Shown piece after piece: positions 1-8,645 of a DNA stretch of 64,000 nucleotides. The stretch's first letter is position 1. Each line of letters begins with the position of its first letter. A program made the position numbers and the translations under genes. The notes beneath the pieces were generated by a model. That model worked only from the letters and a program-made list of their open reading frames with translations, made no database searches and had not been told where the DNA came from. The stretch is from positions 62,001 through 126,000 of the forward strand of contig NZ_JALLPO010000026.1 of NCBI RefSeq assembly GCF_023276435.1. The letters run 5' to 3'. The stretch is from Sphaerisporangium perillae. Lineage in GTDB: Bacteria; Actinomycetota; Actinomycetes; Streptosporangiales; Streptosporangiaceae.

Positions 1-68
1 GAATCAAGTGGTGAGGGCAGCGTACGATCGAGCTTGAGAATGCACGGCGTTCGGCCTAAGGATGTGTC

Positions 69-431
69 ATGCCAACACTTGGTCCCCTGGAATGGATCCT
101 CATTCTGCTGGTCCTGGTCCTGCTCTTCGGTGCCAAGAAGCTGCCGGACACCGCGAAGGCGCTCGGCCAGTCGCTGCGTCTGTTCAAGAAGGAGACCAGC
201 AAGCTCAGCGAGGAGGACGAGGCCAGGGCCGCCCAGGCCGCGACCGCGACCCCTCAGCCCGCGGCGGCTCCGCAGCAGTCCCTTCCGCCGGTGACGCCCT
301 CGGTCGAGGAGCGGCTGCGTCTCCTTGAGGAGGAGAACGCCCGGCTGCGCACGGCCCAGGCCCGCCCCTCCGACGCGCCGATCAGCGACGCCCCGCTGTC
401 CCAGGCGCGCAAGGACCAGGGTTCCGCCTGA
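69..431 (+). CDS. tatA: Sec-independent protein translocase subunit TatA
   Basis: TatA forms the oligomeric pore-like component of the twin-arginine pathway, which exports folded proteins across the cytoplasmic membrane. The 120-residue protein has the family layout: one N-terminal transmembrane helix (about residues 7-21, PLEWILILLVLVLLFGAKKLP), the FGxKKLP hinge, an amphipathic helix (LGQSLRLFKKE), and a long Ala/Pro/Glu-rich tail with a short Leu/Glu coiled stretch near residues 85-100. ATG at 69 is preceded by an AAGGAT ribosome-binding site about 5 bp away. It lies 45 bp upstream of tatC in the same direction, so the two are probably co-transcribed. At least one protein in this window (the NamZ-like protein near 61.6 kb) carries a twin-arginine signal and is a likely client. 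Confidence 0.95.
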   Translation: MPTLGPLEWILILLVLVLLFGAKKLPDTAKALGQSLRLFKKETSKLSEEDEARAAQAATATPQPAAAPQQSLPPVTPSVEERLRLLEEENARLRTAQARPSDAPISDAPLSQARKDQGSA

Positions 432-475
432 CCCGACGCCCCCTACCCTGACCGCCCGCTAGACCAGGACGCCCG

Positions 476-1336
476 ATGGCATTGCTCAAACGGTCAAGTC
501 CGGCCGACAAGGGCCAGGACAATTCGGATCCCGACGGCCGCATGTCGCTCATGGACCACCTCCGTGAGCTGCGCAACCGCCTGGTGAAGGCGATCCTCGG
601 CCTCACCCTGGGCACCGTGGTCGGGTTCGTCTTCTTCGACCGCATCTGGGATTTCCTGGTCGGCCCCTACTGCCGGCTGCCCGCCGCCTACAAGCTCAAG
701 GCCGGTGAGTGCACGCTCGTCCAGCAGAGCGTGTTCGAGGGCTTCATGGTCAATCTCCAGGTCGCCCTGATGTTCGGCGCGGTGGTGGCCGCGCCCATCT
801 GGCTGTACCAGGTCTGGGCCTTCGTCACGCCGGGTCTCTACCGCAACGAGCGACGCTACTCGCTGTCGTTCATCGCGCTGGCCGCCCCGCTCTTCGCCGC
901 CGGCGCCGCCCTCGCCTACGTCACCATGGACAAGGGCCTCTCGCTGCTGTTCGGGTTCGCCCCGGACAACGTGATCCAGCTCATCAGCATGGACCAATAC
1001 GTCGGTTTCATGATGGCGATGCTGGTCATCTTCGGGCTGTCGTTTGAGATCCCCCTGCTGATGGTGTTCCTCAACATGATCGGCGTCCTGCCGTTCCGCC
1101 TGGTGAGCAAGCACCAGCGCATGGTCATCTTCCTGATGTTCGTCTTCGCGGCCGTCGCCACGCCGAGCCAGGACCCGATCACCATGCTGGCGCTCGCGCT
1201 CCCGATGGTCGGCATGTTCCTGCTCGCCGAGGTCTTCATGTACTTCCACGACCGCAAGAAGGACGCGATCGAGGCCGAGCGCCAGCGTGAGCTCGATGAG
1301 GAACTCGACGGCTCCGGAGCCAACACCGCCGAATAA
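476..1336 (+). CDS. tatC: Sec-independent protein translocase subunit TatC
   Basis: TatC is the polytopic receptor that recognises twin-arginine signal peptides. The 286-residue protein starts with a cytoplasmic segment holding the conserved SLMDHLRELRNRL region (about residues 22-35), which contains the functionally important Glu of the HLxELR motif. Six hydrophobic helices follow, with the typical FVTPGLYRNERR periplasmic/cytoplasmic loop at about 118-129 and ATPSQDP near 223. The C-terminus is a charged cytoplasmic tail rich in Glu/Arg. Length and motif order are normal for actinobacterial TatC. It sits directly behind tatA. No tatB is visible in the window; actinomycetes usually encode it elsewhere. 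Confidence 0.96.
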   Translation: MALLKRSSPADKGQDNSDPDGRMSLMDHLRELRNRLVKAILGLTLGTVVGFVFFDRIWDFLVGPYCRLPAAYKLKAGECTLVQQSVFEGFMVNLQVALMFGAVVAAPIWLYQVWAFVTPGLYRNERRYSLSFIALAAPLFAAGAALAYVTMDKGLSLLFGFAPDNVIQLISMDQYVGFMMAMLVIFGLSFEIPLLMVFLNMIGVLPFRLVSKHQRMVIFLMFVFAAVATPSQDPITMLALALPMVGMFLLAEVFMYFHDRKKDAIEAERQRELDEELDGSGANTAE

Positions 1337-1349
1337 GGTTTAACTCCGC

Positions 1350-1377
1350 TTGACCCTGGTTTAGCCGGATGTATACG
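1350..1377 (+). promoter_or_regulatory. Probable promoter for the lipid kinase gene
   Basis: A TTGACC hexamer (1350-1355) and TATACG (1372-1377) are separated by 16 bp in the AT-richer 55-bp gap between tatC and the kinase gene. The GTG start at 1392 would lie only a few bases after the predicted transcript start, so the message may be nearly leaderless. This is read from the sequence only. Confidence 0.4.
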
Positions 1378-1391
1378 GATATGTTCCGGCT

Positions 1392-2279
1392 GTGGCTGGT
1401 GAGCTGGTACTCCTCGTTAACCCTGCGGCCCGTGGCGGCCGCACCCTCCGCCTGCTCGACCCGGTCGTGCGCCGCCTGAGGGAGGGTGACCGGCCGGTCT
1501 CGGTGATCGTCGGCACCTCCGCGCAGGACGCCCTCGAGCGCGCCTGCACGGCCGTCGCCGAGGGCCCCGAGGCCCTGGTCGCGTTCGGCGGCGATGGGCT
1601 GGTGCACCTGGCCGTCCAGGCGGTGGCCGGGACCGACGTGCCCCTCGGCATCATCCCGGCCGGGACGGGCAACGACTTCGCCGGCGCCCTCGGCATCCCG
1701 AGGAGGGATCCGCTCGCCGCCGCCGACATCGTGGTGACCGGCAAGATCCGCAAGCTGGACGCCGCCACGATCGGCGCGGAGGAGTGGTTCGCGGGCGTGG
1801 TGGCCTGCGGCTTCGACTCCAAGGTCAACGAGCGGGCCAACCAGCTGAGCCGCCCGCCCGGGATGTCCAAGTACCTGCTCGCCGTCCTGCGGGAGCTGCG
1901 CTCCTTCGTCCCCATCCCGTTCAGGATCACCATCGACGACGAGGTGATCGAGCAGGAGGCCATGATGGTGGCCGTCGGCAACACCCACTCCTACGGGGCC
2001 GGCATGCGGGTCCTCCCGGACGCCCTGCCGGACGACGGGCTGCTCGACGTCCTGGTCGTCGGCCCGCTGCCCAAGGCCGAATTCCTGCGCACCTTCCCCC
2101 GCGTCTACCGGGGCACCCACCTCGGTCATCCCGCGATCACCGTCCGCCGGGCCCGCAGCGTCACGCTGGAGGCCCCCGGCATCGTCGCCTACGCCGACGG
2201 CGAGCGCATCGGACCCCTGCCCCTCACCTGCACCGCCCACCCCGGCTCCCTGCGCGTCCTGGCCCCGTCCACCACCTGA
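1392..2279 (+). CDS. Diacylglycerol kinase family lipid kinase (DgkB/YegS-like)
   Basis: Soluble lipid kinases of this family phosphorylate diacylglycerol or related lipids with ATP at the membrane surface, feeding phospholipid turnover. The 295-residue protein has the catalytic-domain signatures in order: VNPAARGG at the N-terminus, VAFGGDGLVH (the GGDG nucleotide-binding motif, about residues 57-66), and IIPAGTGNDFAGALG (about 85-99). The C-terminal beta-rich domain ends with the ADGERI segment common to the family. The GTG at 1392 is used; no better upstream start is seen. The gene lies downstream of tatC in the same direction but behind its own probable promoter. The exact lipid substrate cannot be read from the sequence. 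Confidence 0.88.
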   Translation: MAGELVLLVNPAARGGRTLRLLDPVVRRLREGDRPVSVIVGTSAQDALERACTAVAEGPEALVAFGGDGLVHLAVQAVAGTDVPLGIIPAGTGNDFAGALGIPRRDPLAAADIVVTGKIRKLDAATIGAEEWFAGVVACGFDSKVNERANQLSRPPGMSKYLLAVLRELRSFVPIPFRITIDDEVIEQEAMMVAVGNTHSYGAGMRVLPDALPDDGLLDVLVVGPLPKAEFLRTFPRVYRGTHLGHPAITVRRARSVTLEAPGIVAYADGERIGPLPLTCTAHPGSLRVLAPSTT

Positions 2280-2313
2280 TCCAGGTGATCCGTTCACCGC
2301 TCTCGTACGTTAG

Positions 2314-2727
2314 ATGGGTATGAAGATCTGGCGAGTCCTACTCCTGCCCGTGCTCCTGCTGCTCGTGGGCACGGCCACGGTACAGCCCGCTCAGGCGGCG
2401 GTCGTAGCGAAGAAGGTGTGGGTCGAGCTGCGCGAGCAGGGCGGTTTCGCGGGGCTCGACGATCGCGTGATCGTCTACACCGACGGGTGCGCACGGCTGA
2501 GCCACCGGACGGGCCCTGCCGTGCACACGTGCCTGACCAGGACGGAGACCCGTGCGCTGCGGAGCAGCCTGAAACACCTGCGCCTTGGACGCACCGAGAC
2601 GCAGCCACCGGGAGCCGACTTCATCAAGTACACGATCACCTACCGCGGGCACCGGGTCAGCCGCTACACACTGCCCAGCACCTGGAAGCCGGTGGTACGG
2701 CGCCTGGAGAAGATACTCCACAAGTGA
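2314..2727 (+). CDS. Small secreted protein of unknown function
   Basis: This 137-residue protein begins with a clear Sec signal peptide: positively charged MGMKIWR, a leucine-rich core, and an AQAA cleavage region near residue 29. The mature part of about 108 residues is basic and contains two cysteines (in YTDGCARLS and VHTCLTR) spaced so that they could form one disulfide. The segment GFAGLDDRVIVYTDG is typical of small actinobacterial secreted proteins that resemble protease-inhibitor or lipoprotein folds, but I do not recognise a named family. It sits between the lipid kinase and helY, on the same strand, with about 180 bp before helY. An export role is likely; molecular function is unknown. 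Confidence 0.75.
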   Translation: MGMKIWRVLLLPVLLLLVGTATVQPAQAAVVAKKVWVELREQGGFAGLDDRVIVYTDGCARLSHRTGPAVHTCLTRTETRALRSSLKHLRLGRTETQPPGADFIKYTITYRGHRVSRYTLPSTWKPVVRRLEKILHK

Positions 2728-2909
2728 TCTCCGCGACGGCGCTCTCAGTGCGGTCTTGCCCGCGGGATCGACCCGACGGATGAAGACACCACCACGGCGA
2801 TCGCCGGGACCCGGGAATCGATGGAACTCGGTGGATCATCGGCGCGTCTCCGAGCGAAGGCCGACGCGGCCGACGGGACCGGAATTCGGTTATCGGTAGG
2901 CTGAAGTGC

Positions 2910-5660
2910 ATGACGACGCCTGCGGAGCGCTACGCCGCCTTCCGTGAGAAGCACGCAGAGAGCGGGCCGGCCCTCACCTCCTTCCGCGGCCTGTACGACT
3001 TCGAGCTCGACGAGTTCCAGCTCGACGCCTGCCGGGCTCTGGAGGCGGGAGACGGCGTGCTGGTCGCGGCCCCGACCGGTTCCGGCAAGACCGTCGTGGG
3101 CGAGTTCGCGGTGCACCTCGCCCTCGAGCAGGGCAGCAAGTGCTTCTACACCACGCCGATCAAGGCGCTGTCCAACCAGAAGTACAACGACCTGGTCCGC
3201 CGCTACGGAGCCAAGCAGGTCGGGCTGCTCACCGGCGACAACAGCGTCAACGGCGACGCGCCGATCGTGGTCATGACCACCGAGGTGCTGCGCAACATGC
3301 TCTACGCGGGCTCCTCGACGCTGGCGGGCCTGAGCCACGTGGTCATGGACGAGGTCCACTACCTCGCCGACCGCTTCCGCGGGGCCGTGTGGGAGGAGGT
3401 CATCATCCACCTCCCCGAGTCGGTGCGCGTCGTCGCCCTGTCGGCGACCGTCAGCAACGCCGAGGAGTTCGGCGAGTGGCTCGGTGAGGTGCGCGGCGAC
3501 ACCACGGTGATCGTCGACGAGGTCCGCCCGGTGCCGCTCTGGCAGCACATGCTGGTCGGCGACAAGCTGTACGACCTGTTCGTCGACGAGGACAACCGTC
3601 CCCGCATCAACCCCAGCCTCATGCGCATCTCACGCGACGAGCAGCGCCTGGCCCAGGCGCGCGGCAGGCGCGGCTACTCCCGGCCGCGCCGCTCCGCCAA
3701 CGCCGTCAGCCGCTCCGACGCGATCGAGAAGCTCGACTCCGAAGGCCTGCTGCCCGCCATCACCTTCATCTTCTCCAGGGCCGGCTGTGACGCGGCCGTG
3801 CTGCAGTGCCTGCACGCCGGCATCCGGCTCACCACCGACGGCGAGCGCCACGAGATCCGCCAGATCGTCGACGAGCGCACCTCCCACCTGCCCGACGAGG
3901 ACCTCTCGGTGCTCGGCTACCTGGAGTGGCGCGACTGCCTGGAGCGGGGCCTCGCCGCCCACCACGCCGGCATGCTCCCGGCCTTCAAGGAGGTCGTCGA
4001 AGAGCTGTTCACCCGCGGCCTGGTGAAGGCCGTGTTCGCCACCGAGACGCTCGCCCTGGGCATCAACATGCCCGCGCGGTCGGTGGTCATCGAGAAGCTC
4101 GACAAGTGGAACGGCGAGACCCACGCCGACCTGACCCCCGGCGAGTACACCCAGCTCACCGGGCGGGCCGGGCGGCGCGGCATCGACGTCGAGGGGCACG
4201 CCGTGGTCGCCTGGCAGCCCGGCATGGACCCGGTCGCGGTCGCCGGGCTGGCCAGCACGCGCACCTACCCGCTGCGCTCCAGCTTCCGCCCGTCGTACAA
4301 CATGGCCGTGAACCTCGTCGGCCAGGTCGGCAGGGAGCGCGCCCGCACCCTCCTCGAGGCGTCCTTCGCCCAGTTCCAGGCCGACCGGGCGGTCGTCGGC
4401 ATCGCCAAGCAGGTGCGGCGGGCCGAGGAGGCCCTGGACGGCTACTCCGAGGCGATGACCTGCCACCTCGGCGACTTCCAGGAGTACGCCCGCATGCGCA
4501 GGGAGCTGTCGGACCGGGAGGCCGACCTGTCACGCCAGCGCGGCACGGCCCGCCGCGCGCAGGCCCTGCGCTCGCTGGAGGCGCTGAAGCCCGGTGACGT
4601 GATCCGCGTCCCCGGGGGCAGGCGCGCGGGCCTGGCCGTGATCCTCGACCCCGGCCTGACCATGCGCACCGAAGGCCCCTCGCCGCTGGTGCTCACGATC
4701 GGCAAGCAGGTCAAGCGGCTGTCGGCGGCGGACTTCCCGGTGCCGGTCGAGCCGGTGGAGCACCTGCGCATCCCCAAGGGGTTCAACGCCCGCGCGCCCA
4801 AGGACCGCGCCAACCTCGTCGCGACGCTGCACGCCAAGATCGGCGACCGGGACCTCGGGCGGCCGGTCCGGGTCCGCGACCACGAGGCCGAAAGCATGCA
4901 GGCCCGGGACGCGAGGCCCGGCACCCCCGAGTGGGAGATCGCCGAGCTGCGCCGCCGGTTGCGCGCCCACCCGTGCCACGGCTGCGACGAGCGCGAGGAC
5001 CACGCCCGCTGGGCCGAGCGCTACTACAAGCTGCTGCGCGAGACCGAGGGCCTGCGGCGGCGGGTCGAGAGCAGGTCGCACGTGATCGCGCGCACCTTCG
5101 ACCGGGTCTGCGGCGTGCTCGACCAGCTCGGCTACCTGCAGGAGGAGGCCGTCACGCCCGAGGGCCGCAGGCTCGCCCAGCTCTACACCGAGCTCGACCT
5201 GCTGACCGCCGAGTGCCTGCGCGCGGGCATCTGGGAGGAGCTCGACCCGGCAGAGCTGGCGGCGTGCGTGTCCTCGCTGGTGTTCGAGTCCCGGCAGGCC
5301 GACGACGCGCGGCAGCCCAAGATCCCCGCCGGGGGCGCCAAGGAGGCGCTGGCCGCGACGGTCCGCATCTTCGCCGAGCTGGAGGACATCGAGCGCGACC
5401 ACGGGCTGTCGTTCATCAGGGAACCCGACTTCGGGTTCGCCTGGGCGGCGTTCCGCTGGGCCAAGGGCCACAGCCTGGACGCGGTGCTCACCGACGGCGA
5501 CCTGGCCGCGGGCGACTTCGTGCGCTGGGTCAAGCAGCTGATCGACCTGCTGGACCAGGTCGGCAAGGCGGCGCCGCCGGGCGGCAAGGTCAGGCACAAC
5601 GCCGGCAAGGCGATCGACGCGATCCGCCGCGGCGTCGTCGCCTACTCCTCGGTCGCCTGA
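2910..5660 (+). CDS. helY: Ski2-like DEAD/DEAH-box RNA helicase HelY
   Basis: This is a large ATP-dependent helicase of the Ski2/Mtr4 superfamily, expected to unwind structured RNA during RNA turnover. In 916 residues it shows motif I APTGSGKT (54-61), the DEVH box in VVMDEVHYLAD (about 147-157), the SAT motif in ALSATVSNAEEF, the second RecA domain with ETLALGINMPA, and motif VI QLTGRAGRRG. The C-terminal third is helical and ends in a DSHCT-like region. In M. tuberculosis helY follows tatC, and the same gene order holds here apart from two inserted genes. The ATG at 2910 gives a normal N-terminus. It converges with the RNB ribonuclease gene, and both products act on RNA. Confidence 0.94.
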   Translation: MTTPAERYAAFREKHAESGPALTSFRGLYDFELDEFQLDACRALEAGDGVLVAAPTGSGKTVVGEFAVHLALEQGSKCFYTTPIKALSNQKYNDLVRRYGAKQVGLLTGDNSVNGDAPIVVMTTEVLRNMLYAGSSTLAGLSHVVMDEVHYLADRFRGAVWEEVIIHLPESVRVVALSATVSNAEEFGEWLGEVRGDTTVIVDEVRPVPLWQHMLVGDKLYDLFVDEDNRPRINPSLMRISRDEQRLAQARGRRGYSRPRRSANAVSRSDAIEKLDSEGLLPAITFIFSRAGCDAAVLQCLHAGIRLTTDGERHEIRQIVDERTSHLPDEDLSVLGYLEWRDCLERGLAAHHAGMLPAFKEVVEELFTRGLVKAVFATETLALGINMPARSVVIEKLDKWNGETHADLTPGEYTQLTGRAGRRGIDVEGHAVVAWQPGMDPVAVAGLASTRTYPLRSSFRPSYNMAVNLVGQVGRERARTLLEASFAQFQADRAVVGIAKQVRRAEEALDGYSEAMTCHLGDFQEYARMRRELSDREADLSRQRGTARRAQALRSLEALKPGDVIRVPGGRRAGLAVILDPGLTMRTEGPSPLVLTIGKQVKRLSAADFPVPVEPVEHLRIPKGFNARAPKDRANLVATLHAKIGDRDLGRPVRVRDHEAESMQARDARPGTPEWEIAELRRRLRAHPCHGCDEREDHARWAERYYKLLRETEGLRRRVESRSHVIARTFDRVCGVLDQLGYLQEEAVTPEGRRLAQLYTELDLLTAECLRAGIWEELDPAELAACVSSLVFESRQADDARQPKIPAGGAKEALAATVRIFAELEDIERDHGLSFIREPDFGFAWAAFRWAKGHSLDAVLTDGDLAAGDFVRWVKQLIDLLDQVGKAAPPGGKVRHNAGKAIDAIRRGVVAYSSVA

Positions 5661-5669
5661 CTCCGCCGC

Positions 5670-5720
5670 GCCCCCGTGCCCGCCGCCCCTGACGAAGGGG
5701 TGGGCGGGCCTCGCGGGGGC
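5670..5720. terminator. Bidirectional hairpin between convergent helY and RNB genes
   Basis: Nested complementary arms lie between the two convergent stop codons: GCCCCCG (5670-5676) with CGGGGGC (5714-5720), CCCGCC with GGCGGG, and CCCCT with AGGGG around a GACGA loop. There is no U-tract, as is common for actinomycete terminators. Confidence 0.6.
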
Positions 5721-5722
5721 GT

Positions 5723-7144
5723 TCAGGCGAGGGTGAAGCGCACCTCGCGGGTGATCAGGTCGGCGCGGGTCAGCCGCACCTGGACCTTCTCGCCGAGCGG
5801 GAGGCCGGCGCCGTCGCACCGCGCGACGACGGCGGGCTCGGCGACCTGGACGACCCCACCCGGTTTGCCGTCCTCGACGTCCACCACGACCGCGTCGAAG
5901 GTGTGGCCGACGCGGTCGCGCAGGACGAACGCCTCCACCAGGTCGACGCAGGCCCGGTCGACCGCGGACGCCCGGCGGCCACTGCCCGCCATGAGCGCGG
6001 GTAGCGCGGCAAGTGCCTCCTGGACCGGTTCAGGGACCGGCACGCCCTCGGCGACGGCCAGGCACACCTCGGTGCCGTAGCGGTCGACCAGGCGGCGCAG
6101 CGGAGCGGTCACGTGCGCGTACGGCGCCGCCACGGCGGCATGGGTGGCGTCCTTGGGCGGCTCGCCGTTGAAGGCGGTGTACCCGGCGCCGCGCAGCAGG
6201 ACCGTCGCCTCCTTCAGGAACGCCGCGTTACCGGGGATCTTGGGGTCAAGGCCCGCCACGACCTCTCCGAAGCCGGCGCCGTCCGGCCAGGGCACCCCGA
6301 GGGCCGAGGCGATCCGGCGCACCCGGGCGAGGGTGTCCGCGGGGGCCGGGGGCAGCGTGCGCAGCACGCCCATCTCGGCGTCGAGCATCATCGCGGCGGC
6401 GGCCATGCCGGTCATCAGGGAGATCTGCGCGTTCCACGTCTCGGCGGGCAGCGGCGTGCGGAACTCGACGCGGTAGCCGTCCCCGTGGGGGACCACCTCC
6501 TGCTCGGGCGTGGGCAGCGACACCCCGCCGCGGTCCCGTTCGAGCGCGAGGCGCAGCTCGCCGACCACGGGCAGCAGCCGCAGCGTCCCGTCGGCGGTGC
6601 CGGTGTCGACGGCCGCCTGCACGTAGTCGTAGTCGAGCCGCTCGCGGCTGCGCACCAGCGCCCGCGTGACGTCGGCCCCGACCGTCCGCCCGTCGGAGTC
6701 CAGGTCGACGCACCACAGCGCCGCCGGCCGGGTGACGCCGGGCAGCAGGCTGGCCGCCCCCTCCGACAGCACGGGCGGATGCAGCGGGACGCGCGCGTCG
6801 GGCATGTACACGGTCTCGCCGCGCTTCCTCGCCTCCTCGTCGATCGGCCCGCCGGGGCGCACGAACGAGGCGACGTCGGCGATGGCGTACCACACCCGGT
6901 AGCCGCGGGGGCGCTCCTCGATGCACAGGGCCTGGTCGAGGTCCATCGACCCCCGCGGGTCGACGGTCAGCAGTGGCAGGTCGGTGCGGTCGGGCAGGGA
7001 GGGCACCGGAGCCGTGGCCACCCGCTCGGCCTCCTCCAGCGTGGGCCGGGGGAACGTCTCGGGCAGTTCCAGCTCGCCGCGGATGCGCTCGAAGCCCTCG
7101 TCGAGCCGCGGCGCGACGGACACATGGATCGTTTTAGGACGCAC
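5723..7144 (-). CDS. RNB-domain ribonuclease (RNase II/R family)
   Basis: This protein is a 3'-to-5' exoribonuclease of the RNase II/R superfamily. In 473 residues the RNB catalytic core starts near residue 45 and contains the metal-binding signature DPRGSMDLDQA (about 62-72), with the acidic residues that bind magnesium. Next come YAIADVASFV and MPDARVPLHPPVLSEGAASLLPG as separate conserved blocks, and RLVDRYG near the C-terminus. It lacks obvious N-terminal cold-shock domains, so it is the short actinobacterial form of the family. The start is a GTG at 7144, 11 bp downstream of the exonuclease stop codon. The two genes form an operon on the minus strand. Confidence 0.9.
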   Translation of the reverse strand: MRPKTIHVSVAPRLDEGFERIRGELELPETFPRPTLEEAERVATAPVPSLPDRTDLPLLTVDPRGSMDLDQALCIEERPRGYRVWYAIADVASFVRPGGPIDEEARKRGETVYMPDARVPLHPPVLSEGAASLLPGVTRPAALWCVDLDSDGRTVGADVTRALVRSRERLDYDYVQAAVDTGTADGTLRLLPVVGELRLALERDRGGVSLPTPEQEVVPHGDGYRVEFRTPLPAETWNAQISLMTGMAAAAMMLDAEMGVLRTLPPAPADTLARVRRIASALGVPWPDGAGFGEVVAGLDPKIPGNAAFLKEATVLLRGAGYTAFNGEPPKDATHAAVAAPYAHVTAPLRRLVDRYGTEVCLAVAEGVPVPEPVQEALAALPALMAGSGRRASAVDRACVDLVEAFVLRDRVGHTFDAVVVDVEDGKPGGVVQVAEPAVVARCDGAGLPLGEKVQVRLTRADLITREVRFTLA

Positions 7145-7155
7145 AATCGAGGATC

Positions 7156-8061
7156 TTATGGGGCAAGCACGGCGAGCAGCCGGTTCAGCGGGCCGTCGAT
7201 GCCATAGCGGTCGGCCAGCGCGACCAGCGCCTCGGGGTCGCGCGGGGCGACCGGCACGGCGACGGCGACGCCGGGCAGCGGCGCGTCGTGGGCCACCTTC
7301 ACCACGGCGGGTGCGACGGCGAGGTAGTCGCGCGCCTTGGTGAGCTTGAGCCTGCTGCCGGCCGGGAACCCGTCGGTGACCCCGTCGTCCAGCGCCTTGA
7401 GCATGGCGGCCAGGGAGCCGAACCGGGTGATGAGGGCGGCGGCCGTCTTGTCGCCGACCCCGGGGACGCCCGGCAGCCCGTCGCTGGGGTCGCCGCGCAG
7501 GGTGGCGAAGTCGGCGTACGCGCGGCCGGGGATGCCGTACTTGGCGGTGACCTGCGTCTCGTCGATCGCCTGCAGATTACGAATTCCCTTTATCGTGTAA
7601 AGGACACGGCACGGTTGATCATCGTTCACGAGCTGGAACAGGTCACGATCACCGGTGACGATCTCGACCTGCCCGCCGGCCCGCGCGGTGTAGGTGCCGA
7701 TGACGTCGTCGGCCTCGTACCCCGGCACGCCGACGCGGGCGATGCCGAGCGCGTCGAGCACGTGCTCGATCACCGGAACCTGCGGCGCGAGGGTGTCGGG
7801 CACCTCCTCCTCGTGGCCGGTCGCCACCCGGTGGGCCTTGTAGGAGGGGATCGCCGCGACCCGGAAGGCCGGCCGCCAGTCGGCGTCCATGCACGCCACC
7901 AGCTCGTCGGGGGAGTGGGCGCGGACCAGCGTGGCGATCATGTCGATCAGCCCCCGGACGGCGTTCACAGGCATGCCGTCCGGGGCGGTCATCGACTCGG
8001 GAACCCCGTAGTAGGCGCGGAAGTAGAGCGATGGGGTGTCGAGCAGCATCAACCCTGGCAT
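7156..8061 (-). CDS. 5'-3' exonuclease (DNA polymerase I N-terminal-like, FEN family)
   Basis: A stand-alone flap/5' nuclease resembling the N-terminal domain of DNA polymerase I, expected to remove RNA primers or flaps. The roughly 301-residue protein begins MPGLMLLDTPSLYFRAYYG. It shows the acidic metal-binding sites ACMDADWRPAFR, GYEADDVIGTYTA and VTGDRDLFQLV, and then the helix-hairpin-helix region GLPGVPGVGDKTAAALI. The ATG at 8061 was chosen over an in-frame start 39 bp upstream because AAGGAT lies just before it and the family N-terminus begins here. It is the first gene of a two-gene operon with the RNB ribonuclease. M. tuberculosis keeps a homologous exonuclease gene (Rv2090) near helY. 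Confidence 0.92.
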   Translation of the reverse strand: MPGLMLLDTPSLYFRAYYGVPESMTAPDGMPVNAVRGLIDMIATLVRAHSPDELVACMDADWRPAFRVAAIPSYKAHRVATGHEEEVPDTLAPQVPVIEHVLDALGIARVGVPGYEADDVIGTYTARAGGQVEIVTGDRDLFQLVNDDQPCRVLYTIKGIRNLQAIDETQVTAKYGIPGRAYADFATLRGDPSDGLPGVPGVGDKTAAALITRFGSLAAMLKALDDGVTDGFPAGSRLKLTKARDYLAVAPAVVKVAHDAPLPGVAVAVPVAPRDPEALVALADRYGIDGPLNRLLAVLAP

Positions 8062-8096
8062 GAGCCCATCCTTCCAGCACTCGCCCCCGCTCGGGT

Positions 8097-8477
8097 TCAC
8101 GCCAGGAGTTCGCGGACGCGTGGGGCGACCTTTGTGCCGAAAAGCTCGATGTTCGTCATGAGTGCTCCGTGCGAGAGGCCTCCCATGGCGTACTTCAGCT
8201 CGAAGCGGGTCGCGCCGAGAGTGGTGAGGTTCGCCGCGATCTTCTGGGCGACGGTCTCCGGCGATCCGACGTAGAGCGCCCCGTGCGGCCCGATCTCGCG
8301 GAGGAAGGACTGCTTGGTCGGGATGGCGAATCCGCGGGTCTTGGCGACGTGGCGGATGACCGCCAGGTAGTGCGGCCAGAACTCCTCGCGGGCCTCCTCG
8401 TCGGTGGCGGCGACGTGCCCGGGGGAGTGCACTCCGACGGGGAGGGGGGCGTGCCCGATATTTGACGCGTCAATCAT
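8097..8477 (-). pseudogene. C-terminal remnant of a luciferase-like (LLM) flavin monooxygenase
   Basis: About 126 codons encode only the C-terminal third of an F420/FMN-dependent LLM-class oxidoreductase, normally about 340 residues. The recognisable blocks are LPVGVHSPGHVAATDEEA, LYVGSPETVAQKI, TRFELKYAMGG and NIELFGTKVAPRVRELLA. The TIM-barrel N-terminus with the flavin site is absent. An ATG at 8477 precedes the fragment, but it lies between two MarR-type operators, so the fragment appears joined by deletion to a regulator promoter region. A second, similar tail lies inverted about 200 bp away on the plus strand. It may be translated but should not be catalytic. Confidence 0.7.
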
Positions 8478-8501
8478 ATTCAATAATACTTGACTCGTCA
8501 A
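8462..8501. promoter_or_regulatory. Pair of MarR-type palindromic operators
   Basis: Two copies of TTGAC-NN-GTCAA, TTGACGCGTCAA at 8462-8473 and TTGACTCGTCAA at 8490-8501, have centres 28 bp apart. They flank an AT-rich stretch that contains TATTCAATAATAC. This palindrome is typical of MarR-family binding sites, and a MarR coding remnant starts immediately downstream. Confidence 0.6.
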
Positions 8502-8519
8502 GGAGATGGAGCGCGGATC

Positions 8520-8640
8520 ATGAGAGAAACCACCAGTGCGGCGGCGCGGCGGCGGCCGTCGACTGGGAGCGCAGCCGGCTGTCCCACCACCTCGGACGGA
8601 TGGAACGACGCGGCCTGATCCGCCGCGACGACTGTCCCTC
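8520..8640 (+). pseudogene. Remnant of a MarR-family regulator (winged-helix part)
   Basis: The plus strand near 8553-8640 encodes VDWERSRLSHHLGRMERRG, followed by LIRRDDC. This is the DNA-recognition helix and wing of a MarR regulator. An ATG at 8520 behind a purine-rich AAGGAG stretch looks like the original start, but the reading frame does not connect it to the helix-turn-helix, and the first 50-60 residues and the C-terminal dimerisation helices are missing. The relic then runs into an LLM monooxygenase tail. The dual operators upstream suggest the ancestral gene was autoregulated. Confidence 0.55.
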
Positions 8641-8645
8641 CGACG

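Noticed and set aside
494-1249. Long minus-strand open frame opposite tatC
   Set aside because: It is the complementary shadow of a strongly supported gene; its composition (His/Glu/Asp/Gln-rich low complexity) is the usual antisense artefact in GC-rich DNA.
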